64,000 nt of DNA from the NCBI GenBank assembly GCA_013398015.1, contig VZRR01008004.1, positions 30,872 to 94,871 on the forward strand, read 5' to 3'. The translations under genes and the position numbers were made by a program. Source of the stretch: Oreocharis arfaki. Taxonomy: Eukaryota > Chordata > Aves > Passeriformes > Paramythiidae. Positions 39,801 to 53,113 of this stretch are shown piece after piece (the stretch's first letter is position 1; the number at the start of each line of letters is the position of its first letter). The notes below the pieces were generated by a model. That model saw only the letters and a list, made by a program, of their open reading frames with translations, had not been told where the DNA came from and ran no database searches.

Positions 39801-42800
39801 TCACGTAAGAAGACACTGTAAGATAACATCAGCAATTTTATTTGAAGGTCTCCAAGATCTGACACAACAGCAAAATTCCTAATCAAGCCAAAGGAGAGAT
39901 GGGGAAAAAAGGGACTCCTCTTGCTACCTATCCTTTAAGCAAGGAGGAAGAAGTAGAACTGGAGGTGAGAGGGCATCTTTCTCAAGAGGACAATACTCAA
40001 TATTATGAATAAAATCAAGTATCAGTTTATAAATTATGGAGCACAATGCTAACCACTTGGAATATACCCAAGACTAACCATGTTCTCTCCTCTGAAGCAC
40101 AACGGGCAAATAGCATTTCTATGGCAAGAACAAATGGACAACAAGGAACTGTCAGGTTCTGTCTTTAAGGTCTCAGTCAAACTCTGAATCATCAACATGG
40201 AAGCAGCTGTCAAGCTCTGCCCTCCTGCCTACTTACCCATCAGTCATACCCTAGACAAAACTTGTGTCTATCCTGGCATCCCTTGCCAAAGCCCTGCCAA
40301 ACTATTTAGTTTTAATCCTTCATCTCCTTTGAGGTCACCTCTGTGCCATAAAAACATGGAAGTGATGTTCCAACCACCTGACCACTCCAGAAGGAAAATG
40401 AGCAAATATTTTGGCAATACTGCTGATCCAATTTAACATTTGTTTACAAGGCAGTTTGCCTCAGGCATATGCCTGTGTATTCAACATAAACAGGGATTCA
40501 CTCATGCAATTCAAACCTCTCACTGATGCAACTTGCAAATTGCTGTGAAGCTTTTAAAGCTGATGACAGTATTATTAATTAGGGCCTCTTGCATATCAGA
40601 CCAAATAAGCTTTCAGCAATGTCTGGATCATGGCGTCTCTGCTTAGAAACATTCTGACAATCCTACAGCTGCTTTGCACACACTTCCAGCTTCTCAGTCT
40701 GCTTACCTATGCGTGTGATTCCATCTCCAAGGTCACAGTAACCAGATATTGCCTCACTGTTTTATTGCTGACAGGCAGTTAAACTGTCGCTTTGCACTCT
40801 GATTCTCCGAGGACTAAAGTCCTTTGCACCTTGACCCGACTATGGTTACCTGCATAGCCTATCTGCTCACATCAGACCGTGTTCTGACCGCTACCCCCTT
40901 CTTTAGAAGGAAGTAGAGGAAGTCATGGATACAGGTAAAGAAATAGTGATGCACTTACAGGAAATCTCATAATGGTGATTGAGCAGGGCTCACATTCCAG
41001 AGAAGTAGTCACTATACAAAGTTCACGAGGATTATCATGCAAAAATTGGTGGGTTTTATGTTCAGCTTGCTGCTTAGCTGTAAAGTTTTTTATTATTAAA
41101 AAATTAAATATAATTTAGATTATTATCTATTTATTATGTCTTACATGTCTGTCATGGCTCTCTGAAAATGCAAACATTTATATTATTTCCACTTTCTGCT
41201 GGACTGAAGGGGAGGTATTTTTAAGCAATAGCTGAAATCTAGCCTGATTTCATCTTTCACAAGGATTTTTTGATCTGTATTCACTGTACCTTTCCAGGTG
41301 GCCCTGGAATAAACATCTGAAGAACATTTCCTCATACTGATATTATAAATCTGCCAACACAGCTTTCAGCTGTTCTCCTAGTTTTTCACTGCATTTTCAT
41401 TATTTTCCAAATAATCATTATATAGCTGGAAGTATTTTGTCACAGTTCTCTTCCAAAACTTCATTTATCTGCTTTCCAGTTTTTCCTCACCCTCCCCTCT
41501 TCTGGCATCCAGCCTCACTGCTTAAATACATTTACAGATCTTTACTTATACAACCTACTCCATAAAATCATGTTGCTCCTCTAGCACACACAACAATTTT
41601 TTGTTCATTCTTTTACACACCTTGGTCTTCATCTGGCCATTTCACCTTCACCTTTGCTGCCATGAAAAGCATCATTTTAAAAGCAGTCCCCTCTGGTCCA
41701 AATATTTGGCCTTCCCTGAGTTGGCTTTTCTGTCTTCATTTGATTTACAAGTATTTTCCGTTTGATGACAAGAGATGAAGACATTCCCTTAGCTACCATT
41801 CTAGGCCATTTGCACTAAATATGTTACACAGTTTAATTCTGATTGACTGAGTTAATAAAGCTTGTGAGGCACATGAGATGATAGAAGTAATCACTGTTAA
41901 AGAGAAAAGGCTTCATCATGAGTGCCTACCAAAGGACAGGGAAAAAGTCTTTCACAGCGAAGCAGACAAGCAATTTGGCTCTGACAAAGTCTCAAAAACA
42001 GACTACTTCCTTGCTGTGACAGCAGAAAAAAATCTTAAAAAAAAATTAGGGTCAGCTGTATTTTATCCAAGTCTCACAGTCAAGCCACCAAGTCATCACA
42101 TTTATAGGGACATATATTCATGCCTCGAGGATGAATGTGTTAGAAGAATGCCTTAACTCTATAGTTGATTGAAAAGAGCTCCCTTCAGCAAAGAAGATAA
42201 ACATGTTCTTCAGTTCAGATCACACTGCTTCCAAGTCTGTAATCTGAAATGTTTTTCTTAACATTAAAATGTACCCACTGTCAGATGCACGTATTCATAG
42301 CAGTGATGCCTGTATCAAGTCCAAAATTTCGTATCACTAGGAAAATTTGCAATGACAAATAGAAGCTGAAGGAAACAAATCGGTCCAGATAATACTAAGC
42401 TGCTATGTTGATGCCAGAGAGTCAGATGGGTTGTGGCTGTTTTCAGAGCAGTAATACAGAATGTCGCTATACTCTAACTTCTTGCAGCAAGAGAGAGACC
42501 TGCCAAATGCAACAAAACTTGGCCAAACAAAACTAGTCACCATGTGTTACAAGAGCTTCAGTACAGGTTCAGAAGATCTACAGAAACTAGGCACAAAATA
42601 AACCCCAAAATCTTTGAAATGCCAGACAGTAATCGTGACTCGACTAATTACTACTACTAAAAAGAGTTGAGAGAAATACACAAAAAAAACCCCTGGAGAC
42701 TTTATTGTTTTCCCTTTAGTAAAAAAGCTCAGTATTAGTCAAATAAAGGTCCTAATTTGATAACTTGAGTAACTTCTAGCATCACCAATTCGGCCAAGAA

Positions 42801-45800
42801 ATAAGTTCAGTTACTAGAGAATATTCCACACCTACGGTTAAACAAATTCTTCAATTTTTTTCCAAACTAAAGTGAATTTCTAATTAGTAAGACAGCGGTA
42901 CCATTGATACTTTGTAAATCCACTTGTGTGCCAAAAAACCCTCAATTTTTCTTTTGTATTTTGTTTTTCTTCATTGCCCACTGTAACACAGAACCAGGGC
43001 CCAAAATAGAGCACCCTTTTATTTTAAACAAACCATTTATTGATAGGAATCTGTGCACATATCTCTGCCATTAACTTTATCTCAATCAAGCCATAAAGGC
43101 AAAAACAGACTACAGTCTTATTTTGAGAGAAAGCACAAATTCATCAGAGGACTGTTGTTCCACAGTTTGAGATGAGATATAAACAGGCACAGCCCAGGGT
43201 GGAGAAGTTGACTGATTTTGTAGCCAGTTCAGCAGAATGTAACCATATAAACTTTCCTCTGCAATCCAGGACATGGAACATGGACACTGGGTGAGCACTG
43301 TTTTACCACAACCTCAGTAAACAGCTCAGCCATGTACTTTATACCTGAGTAATACCATAGACAGGAAAGAAGAAATACTGAGTTTGAAGCACAGAACTGA
43401 GAGTTCATTCTTAATTTTCTATGCTAGCTATCTCCTCAGCTCACTAAGCAGTCCTGAGCATGTTACTTCCTTTCTTTTGTTACCTCTCTAACTGTTCTAT
43501 AAAACTGAGGTGATATTATCTACCTGCCAGAAAACTGGAAGATCGACATCTGCAAATTACTGCTGTAACATCCAAAGATAATACATAATCAGATACTGTA
43601 TCTGTGTTCCTATTTTCCCATTTAATTTTTAATACTTACGGTTAAATATTTCCCATGTTACTGTGGGTTTATCCTGTATGAAAGATAATGATACTTACAT
43701 AATCTGCAGATGTTTTTGAAGCAAAACAATACTTTGGACTGAGTTTTCCTGACACAGAAATTATATCTTCTATCTTTTACAGTATAAGAACAGTTTGGAA
43801 CTGAGTACACAGTCCCCCCACTACACCAATAGTCATCACTGGTATTCAAAAACATTTGTTGGGTTTATTTTCAAAATCTGTATGGGAGCCTTGACAGAAA
43901 GTTCTGTTTGGGGCAGAAATAGTTTCCTTAGATTCTCTTTGTAAATCTCTCAAATAAACATTACCATGCATGAGTAAGGAAGCCTGTCTCACCTTTCAGA
44001 ACAGAACCCGCTAACATACAACTACTGCTATTATAATCACAGCACTTAGAACTTGACCACAACCACAAATAAAAAGAGAGCAGGGAGCAGGAAGAAGCCA
44101 CATTTTGCTTACTTGAAGATAACTCAGCTCTTATAAACTGATTCAGCTAATAACTTTCAGGTTACAGCCAAAACCAAAAATTCTAAGTTTCTTGTTATTT
44201 AAGCCTTCATGAAACTGCTCTTCTTGAGAATTACGTTCTCCTTCTGACATAAGTAGCTAATTAAATATGCCATGCAATTTCTTACGTCTCATCATCTCCT
44301 ATAAAGGCTAGGAAACACAAGAATCGGATTTGCAGGACATATTTGCAGCAGCTCATGTGAAAGTTACAGAGAGACACCAGTGAGTCAGTGTTAGACACAT
44401 TGTCAGCTCCGGATTAGTTAACAAAGCAAAGCTGTCTCCATATCGATCACTCCAGCGGATGCTCCGGCGCTCTGTCCTCCCCTCAACCCCTAATGCCACC
44501 AGACCATCAGAGAGCCCCCACCTTGCAGAGCTGCTGCCAGCGCAAAGGGCTCTGCAGCCACCTGAAAGCACTCCCAGGGCTGTGCCAAGCACAGTGAGGG
44601 GCAACAGCTGTGGTGACCCCCCGATACAGGAAGCACATGGATAGGAAAAGACGTTCCTACAGTTGGAATACAGCCTCAGCATCTACTGGGAAGAGGAAGT
44701 TCTGGATCACTTGCATACAGAATACCAACAACTGGAGCAGGAAAGATGAACAGCAGCCCTGTCACACAGGCTTTGGAGTTCCTTTCTCTAATCACTTCCA
44801 ATGGCTGTTAAGGAGCTATGGAGAAGCATTCCCTATGGATCTGAGACTGTAAGCATCTCTTTTTTGTTAGTGCCACCAATAATAATTTGCAGTTCTCATT
44901 TTTACATTTCATATTAGGCAGTAACACATAAGCATTTGTGTGTATTAACATCACAGAGACTCCCCAGGCACAGGCAGTGAAATCCATCACTGAAATAAAT
45001 ATATTTAACTCTGCCCTGCTGCCAATACCAGTAAATAAGTGTCCAGAGAGGTGCCTCAGAGGTGTCTCACAAAGATTTTAAGTGATGCACTCTCGTTCTC
45101 TAGGCACAGTCCTGTTAATACTGGACATATGCCAGCACAGTTATTTGAAGAACAGTAAATCAGCACCTGTCTCTCAGTATCAGCTATGAATGAGCTTACA
45201 CAAATGTGCCTGTTTGCCAGCTGGCAAAACACAGAAAATCCCAGAGCTGCCAACCCAGCACATCTCCATCCAGAACAGAAAACTAAACAGATCTCATTTA
45301 ACCGTGCTTGAGAAATTATTATGGAAAACAAGACAAAAAGCACACAAACATTTCAGTGCCAAGGGAATCTTGCCACCTGTTTTGCCCTGGGAAAACTGAA
45401 CAATGATACTCAGATTGGCACAACTTCTCCTACAGAAGAAAATCAAAGGCCCAAAGGACTCTGAACTACAGCAGTCACTGTACTAAACACAAAATCCAAG
45501 CAGGGGTTATCTCCTATTGCAAGGTGCTTGTTACAGTATCAGAGTCTTTCTTAATGTTGACAGAATTTGTGAGCTTTCTCTCTGTTTGTGAGGACAACAA
45601 AGACTTACCTCGGACATTCCACGAATCAGCCGTTCAGCAAGGCTGAGAAGAGGCCAAGTTTCCAAACAGGCGAAAAATGCATTTCAAAATGGACAATTTT
45701 ACATTAAACTATGTTCCTTTGTGGGTTTTTTTTGACTAAGTATTCTTATAACATCAAATTTGTTTCAGTGATTTTGTTCTGGCTTTTTAGTCATCAAACA

Positions 45801-48800
45801 AATCCTTCATTTTCAGGGTAGTTCTACCTATTTTGTAAATATTTCTTTCTTCAACAGAGAAGCTGTCTAACCCAACCAGAGAAAGTGAAACATAGTGTAA
45901 GAACTGTTTCACCCTGTTTTAATTTGTGTTACTCAGTAGAGTCCTAGGCTTTACTGTAGTGATGCCAAGCAGGATTGTAGGAAGAAGCATAATGGAAGTA
46001 CAGTTTTGAAAATTTTCTTAAAATATTTCAACACCACTACAAAAGACAAGGCTTTCATTAAATCTGCTGCCTGGCGATGGCTTTTGATTTAATCCCAGTG
46101 TTTCTTCAGATGATGTTTTTAACATGCATATCTTAAGACTTCTACCCAGAAAATAAATTAATAAAAACCAGAACTTGTTTCAGATAACAAATACAAATTA
46201 GCCCTCCACTCTACCTTGTATTTCAAAGCATTTTCAATTCTGCTAAAAGTAAGAGTGCTCTACACTTCAGATATATGCAAATATCATTAAAATTCAGAAT
46301 TGCCTAAGTGGGGAGGAAGTGAGTATTTTGCCCCTATGGTGCAATCCATAAAGACTACCAACACAGATGAGGTTTTTAATTCCTATATTAATAATCTGTT
46401 GGAGTAATGCCTATTTATTACTACTTCTCCCCGTAGCCTATGTCCTATAAAAGCATTTGCTAATTAAGTGACAAGGACTAGGATGACAGCAGCTTGGCAC
46501 CTCAATAGCAAAAAAACCATTAGCAAGAGGAAGACAACTGTCTGGTTAAGTGGTTACCATACAAATCACCTTAGCAGTTGGAAGAAGGGCTCCAAAAGGC
46601 TGATACTTCACACATCAGTGCTAGAAAAACCAAACTCACAAGAGTTCTACTTTGACTAAGAAAGCACCAGCATCCTCAATTTATGCCTCATCTCAGGTCC
46701 GAAATGGTGCTTCTTCCTACTCATGACAAGACCCAGAATAGAAAGAAACAGATTAGAATCACCTCTCTGATACAACTGCAGAGCCTGAAGTAAAGTTTCC
46801 GAGACATTCTAGCCTTCCTGGCCAGATTACATAATACAGAGTGACTGTATTCCCAAACAATTACTAGCTTGTTTGAACACTAACTCCACTGAAGAGACCT
46901 TTAGCCTCCAATACCTTGCTTCTGTCACCTTGAGCAAGGTGAGTTTCCTTCACTAGCCAAAAGGAAAAGATTTTTAGCTTAAAATTCAATCCTATAAAAA
47001 AATCAGGCCAAAAGGCATACATGGACAGGAAGATCTGCTGTCTGTTTTTCTAATTGGCATCATATCACATAGGGAGGGCAGAGACAAGTCCAATGGCTCT
47101 ACACCTGAGTGAGGGAAGCTATGCCCTGGTCAAACGGGTGTCACTTTTCAGTCACAAAGCATATTCCCCATGCCTACAAGATCAAATATTATATCTGCAT
47201 AACCAAAATGTAGGGTAACTTAACTCATTCCCTACTCCTTTTCCACCCTAAAAGGATGGCTTCTACCACTATTTGTCATAAGCAGATCTTGAAGTATCTC
47301 ATTTCATCTGGTGTAACTACAGCAGTTTCAAGAGGAAAAAAATCTACACATAAGTTAAAAAAAAAAAATTCCTATTGTCTAGACCACTGCTTTCCAGAAT
47401 TGGTGGTCTTAAACTGCTGGAAGCTCTAACTTTCTCAACACCTTGCCACGTCCAATCAAGAACATTATAAAAAAAATAAAGATGGCCACAAATATCACAA
47501 AGTAACAGGAGAGAGAAAATTTTTGGTTGGTAAGGCAGGTCCCACAGATGCTTAATTTTCTAAAATAAGCACCATTCTTATTACAGCTTGTAGCCTTTGG
47601 GCTTTATAATGCCTTTCTCATTACACTGAAGAGCACCTTCAAACAACTATTTCCTTATTGTAGGACTGTTTATGCACCGTAATGACAATTTTTATACAGC
47701 AAACACATTAAGACTGAAGTCATCCACAGAATCGCTTCTCTAGTAAACCAATTTTTATTGTTTTTTTGTCCTTATGTGTTAACACCAAGTGTTACAGTTC
47801 TCCAACTTCAGTAAAGTAAAATATCCAACACTGAAAAAGTATTTAAAGCTTACAACCTGAAAGTTTCCTACAAATACTCCACAGAATAACTAAAATAAAA
47901 TATACTTTAAGCCTATCAAATAGTACCACAAATATCATGGATACTGAGTGATCTCACCTCTAATGTTTTACAAAGTTTTTGAAGAATATTTACGTGTTCA
48001 GACACTTGCATTCAAGCCTCTGATCAGGCTGCTAATTCCAGAGGCAAATAAAATCCTTTTCCAATGCAAACCTTTCACTAAACGTTCAAAACAACATATG
48101 ACAAAGTGAGAGAACCTTGAAACTGAAGCCATAAGGACAAAGAAAAAGCACGAGAAAGATTTGAGATTTCCAGTGAAATTTTACATTATCAGTGCTGCTC
48201 TCAGAATATTTTTAACCTGAATACCAGAAAATCTATGTGTTATGCAGAAAGATGTTTCTGTTGTGTTTCAAATTTCTAAATTGACAGTGTTACTATTTTG
48301 TTCCTTAAGACAAAGTGACAACCATTCTAGACAGAGAAGGTATGAGGAAAGCATTTATTGATGATAGAAAGCAATTCTTCCAGATGCTTTCTCAATTCCT
48401 CAATAAATCTGTACCATCCCTTTTCCAGAAGCTTCTGCCCTTCCAGCTCAACCAGGTGAAGGAACTAACCATGCACAGCATCTCCACAGGAAGTCAGAGC
48501 AGCCTGATCTACTGTTGGAGGCTTTTCAGCCCAGAGTGGTTATGATGCAACCACTCCTCTCTTGCTCAATAAAACTGATTCTTCAGAGATACTAACTCCT
48601 GGGTACCTCCCACTGCAGTCATCTCTACTATCAGCTTTAAAGAATAAGTTAAGGAGTTGTCCACACACAATGACATAAAGCTGCTCTTGCCCTGTGACAA
48701 AAGGATTAAGAGCAAGACACCAAGAAGCCTTTTCCCACTCTATGCTTTTTGACTCCATAATTCTATAAAGCAAAGATTTAAAGTGAGGTAGGAAGGCCTA

Positions 48801-50277
48801 GACAGCAACAAAAACGCCCAACTTTATTGTTAAGCAAAACTTGCAGAAAACAATTATGCCTACGGGGGAAGAATTAGTTTCCAGGAAAAAAAAAAAACAG
48901 TTTGATTATCTGCAGTACAATACTAATGACAAGAGGAGAACTCTTGTTACTGCCTTGTAAGTCTGAGGACATGATACACACACAGTGTTAACCAAGCTGT
49001 GGTTCCAGCAACTCTAAATCTCACATACAACAGTTACCATAAAGAAAAACAGCTACACACAGTTAGCCTTCCTATCTTCCTCTACATAAGCATTCTGCCC
49101 AATTAAGTGACTTCATGGTGATATTAATGTCACATTGGCCTAAAGTCTGGTGACAAAGCAATGAAACTGTTCATAAGCAAAAGCCAGAAATGTACTGAGC
49201 CAAATTCATCTCTTAGTTTGGTATTAACAAAAAAATAAACTTCTTCCTGTTGTCAGTGTTTATGTTGGGAGTCTTGAAATAATAATCAAAAGGGTATGAT
49301 AGAAATAAGAAAAGTTTGCCTCCAGTTGAAATACCCAGATCCTCCTTGATTTATGCTGGCAAGTAACTCCTTCCTCCCCAAAATAATTCAGCAGGGAAGG
49401 TACTGGCTTGACAGTCTTGAAGACTGAAATCCCATTTATGCAGCAAACAGGCACACACAGAGGAGAGTAAGAACTTGCTTGTAGAGCCCTGGAAGAGTGC
49501 TGAGGCCCTGTCCTGCAGGTGGGAGCTCCAAACCAACTCTGTTCTTGGCCATCCTGCAAAGACCAGCAATAATGCACAGACTCATTTAGATTTAAAACAC
49601 ATTGACAGTTCAAACATTGCAATGCCTGTTTATCTGATAAAACCCAAGTTAATAAAGATTCCAGTCCAGGAAAGTGTCATCTGTAAACTCTAAGACACCG
49701 TTTCCAACACCTTCTCCAGTGGGATTTTGCTGAGCGTGGGCTGAAAACCAAGCAGCAGGTCCCTTGCCCTTTTTCCTGTACCTTTTCCACATCCTTTTTA
49801 CAGTCAAACTCTCCTTTTAATATGAACTGGCATTCCCTTCCTCGCATGTTCATTTTTATAACTACTCAAATATCTGCTTCCCTCCTTCCACACACTCACA
49901 GACATGTTACTCTTCTGACTAAATGCCACAGGAAAATGGAACCTTCTGTCAGTAATGAGTTGCTAGTAGAGTCAATAAGCAAATAGGAAGGACCAGCTGT
50001 AGAAACAACTCAAACTGGGAGGTTCTATCTATAGAAGGATCATTTAAAAATAATAAGTTATAGCCTGGATACACCAAAGGAGGCCGTAGAATCTTTTATA
50101 ATGGAAGTTTAAAGGACAAGCCAAAAGTAGCTGCCCAGAATAGAGCAGAAATACTTATGCCTGGCTTATCTAAGGATACCGTAGTAATTCTCACAACATC
50201 CCTACCTAGATTTGCATTAATTGTCAATTTAGACAATAAGATTGATTAAGCAAAACATATACATGTTTTGAAATAGC

Positions 50278-50435
50278 AATATACATAGACTTCTGTAAGG
50301 CCTCTGACTCCACAACCCACTACAACCAGGTTACAGCCTGGCCAGTGACAGCTGAAGATACACTTGGACATGACAAAGCAGAGTAACACAGGGGAGTCTC
50401 CTCAGGGAACTTCCTGAGGAACCAAGCAAGGCCTC
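50278..50435 (+). mobile_element. Degenerate CR1-type reverse-transcriptase fragment
   Basis: One plus-strand frame reads YIDFCKASDSTTH, resembling the LINE reverse-transcriptase block (Y/L)DFxKAFDxVxH. About 100 bp on, GGAGTC-T-CCTCAGGGA gives GV then PQG after a one-base frameshift, resembling the next block, GVPQGS. The spacing is shorter than in intact CR1, implying an internal deletion. There are stops and frameshifts; it is a dead relic. Confidence 0.5.
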
Positions 50436-53091
50436 CTCTCACTCAGTATTCTGCATTCAAACCTATACCCTGTTCATGTTATTTCACTAAGTAGAGAAGG
50501 CCACTTCATATCTTAAATCTATCTGACCAAAAATCAACATACCCAAATGAAAACTTTCATTACAAACAAAGATTGAAGGCTACAGAACAGGAGCTCCACA
50601 CCCATTAAACATAAGGTACTAATGTGCCATGATAGCAACATGTGATGTGCATTATAAGAGTGTGACACAAAGCTGAAGGATGGTTTTTACATGCCATTGT
50701 TTGAGAAAACTAGGGCATGATATTGTCTCTGAGATCTTCAATGCAGAACTGAATTTAAAAAACAGCAAGGGAGGTATACCTGTGCTGTATGTGGTATCAA
50801 TACACGCTTTAGACAAAGTTCCAGTTACTGGTAAAATTTAAAGACCTTAGATGATGTGGCAGTGTGTAGATGACCCAGTAAATCTTCTAAGCCTTCACTG
50901 TTTGAGAAGTTCATAAAGCCTTTATTTTTAGAGTTCAACTGTAAGACATAATAGGCAAAGTATAACATGATATAGATATTCATGCCCACCAAGACAGATA
51001 CTCTTTTTTTGGTCAAGTGACCTCTCATAACTTTTGGGTCTGAAATCTCGTGAGTTAATCCCTCACTTACTTTACTGTTCAGTTCCTACTCTGCACTGTC
51101 ATTCTAGTTAGCAAGCCCTGTCAAACTGAGGTCAGAGGCAACAGAAGAAAGTGACATCAAACATTTCTGCACTAGACTCCTCAAGGCCTGCAAAATTACA
51201 GACAAACAGAGAGAAATGTTAATCTAAATGGTAATGAAGTCATAAAGTACAAAAAAACCCTAAACTTCCCATTGAGTCACTTTGGGAAAGCCAGATCAGT
51301 AACCTATCTCAAATCTCCCACAGTCTAGAACAAGATGTTCCAGAGATCAAGCCCCCCAGCATGACAATGTGCCCATAAGACATAATATCACAAATTATAC
51401 ACTATCTAGTATCATTTTGGATTTGTATGTTTAGAAGTAACAGAACTACTAGTTTTATCCTAAGGGCATTACAAGTACTCGATAAAAAGAATTATAAATG
51501 TGTTCTTCACAGTACCTCTGAGCACAACTCCAGCCTCGTTTCTCCTTACACATCAGATAGTTGGATGCTGCTTATCTTTAAACACCCCGAACACATTAAA
51601 TAAATACGAGAAACAGGATCCTAGCCTCAGGTACAAGGTACATATTTGGACAGGCACACCTTTCCTGATCGGTCAGCACTTTCGAAACTCAGAGAACATA
51701 AATTTGACCACACAAATAAAGACTAACAACTAATTAATGAATTCAGGACCATCTCTCCAGAGTATTCAGACAGGAGGCCTCACAGTACAAGCACATACAG
51801 CACAAATACCCCAAGGATACTGACCCTTTTGCACCTACCACCCATCTTGTTAAGTCATCCAAAAGTATGATGCCCTCTCTTTGTATTTATACTTGGCCTT
51901 GCATCCTGGTAGTGCCAGTTTCATTATGTGTGGAGTCCACACATCACCGAATAGCACCGACTTTTCCAGCATTTGTTTCCAAGTCATGTCAGCACTAAGA
52001 TCCACTGTATCATATTTCTCATATGGCTTCAATGTACCTCTCTAGACATCTTCATAAATAAGCAAGACAAATGTGATCTAAAAGGAAATACTATAAAGTA
52101 GCGATGTAAAATCAAAATCAAAACAGTAGCTTGTGGATCATAGGTAAACTTCTAAGAGTATCAAGACTGAAGGAATCTCTTGAAAAATTTAGAAATGCTT
52201 GAACGGGAAGCAACACCAAAAAAAAGGTAAATCTGCTGCACAAGTGCAAAACCAAGAAGACCTTGCAGCCAGAAGGATCTCAAGTTATAGGGAATCATAA
52301 ACTGTCAGTAAATATGCTGAAATACAAGGGCTGATTTTCATCTCAAAATTTTTCTATGGAAGCACCCACACTCAGCTGCTCTGTATTTCTGTTCTAAAAG
52401 GCATTTGTTCTGCATTGTGTTTTTTACATCTTATATTCACCTTTGCCCATCCATCACTAAACAAGTATTTCATTAACTGTTTTTCAAAGCATTACACCCC
52501 TTTTTCACTGCTCACATAAATAACCTCCCCAGGTGTACACTTAAGATACAAACTATACTGATTTATTGCTTCCCGAATGTCCAAAGACTTCACCATTCCT
52601 CAGCAGTCTAAACCCTCCAACTCCCCAGTGACCAACCTGTACAGCAACACAACTTCCCTACACACAAATGCACAGGAGTCCGAATCTCTACAATTCTGTA
52701 TAGGATCAATGACACCTGTTTTCATGTAAACACAAATAACAAACTGCAAAAAGTCCATTTTTAATGCTGGAATACCACAAGCATTTCCAGCCTCTCTCAA
52801 AAGTTCAGCTACAGAATGCAGAGCCAACAAGAATACCTGAAGGAAACTTACAGAGATTTGAATATTTAGTATTGGCTTTGAACCTGAAGATAAATGTGAA
52901 CAGAAGATCATCCTAGATTTCAGTCTGACTGCTGTTCCAAAACACACATTTTATAATTAACAGTATCTACTTCCCAATACAATACTTCATTTCAGTATGA
53001 TGCTTGAATGGCCCCACAATTCCTTACAGATTCATCAGCCATTACTGGTTTTCCCAACTAGGAGTTTAAGAGTTTGGGATCATGGCTGGGC

Positions 53092-53113
53092 ACTGTTTGT
53101 TTACACAAACAGT
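53092..53113. repeat. Perfect inverted repeat, 9-bp stem, 4-bp loop
   Basis: ACTGTTTGT-TTAC-ACAAACAGT; the arms are exact reverse complements. It contains TGTTTAC, a forkhead-type core. Confidence 0.8.
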
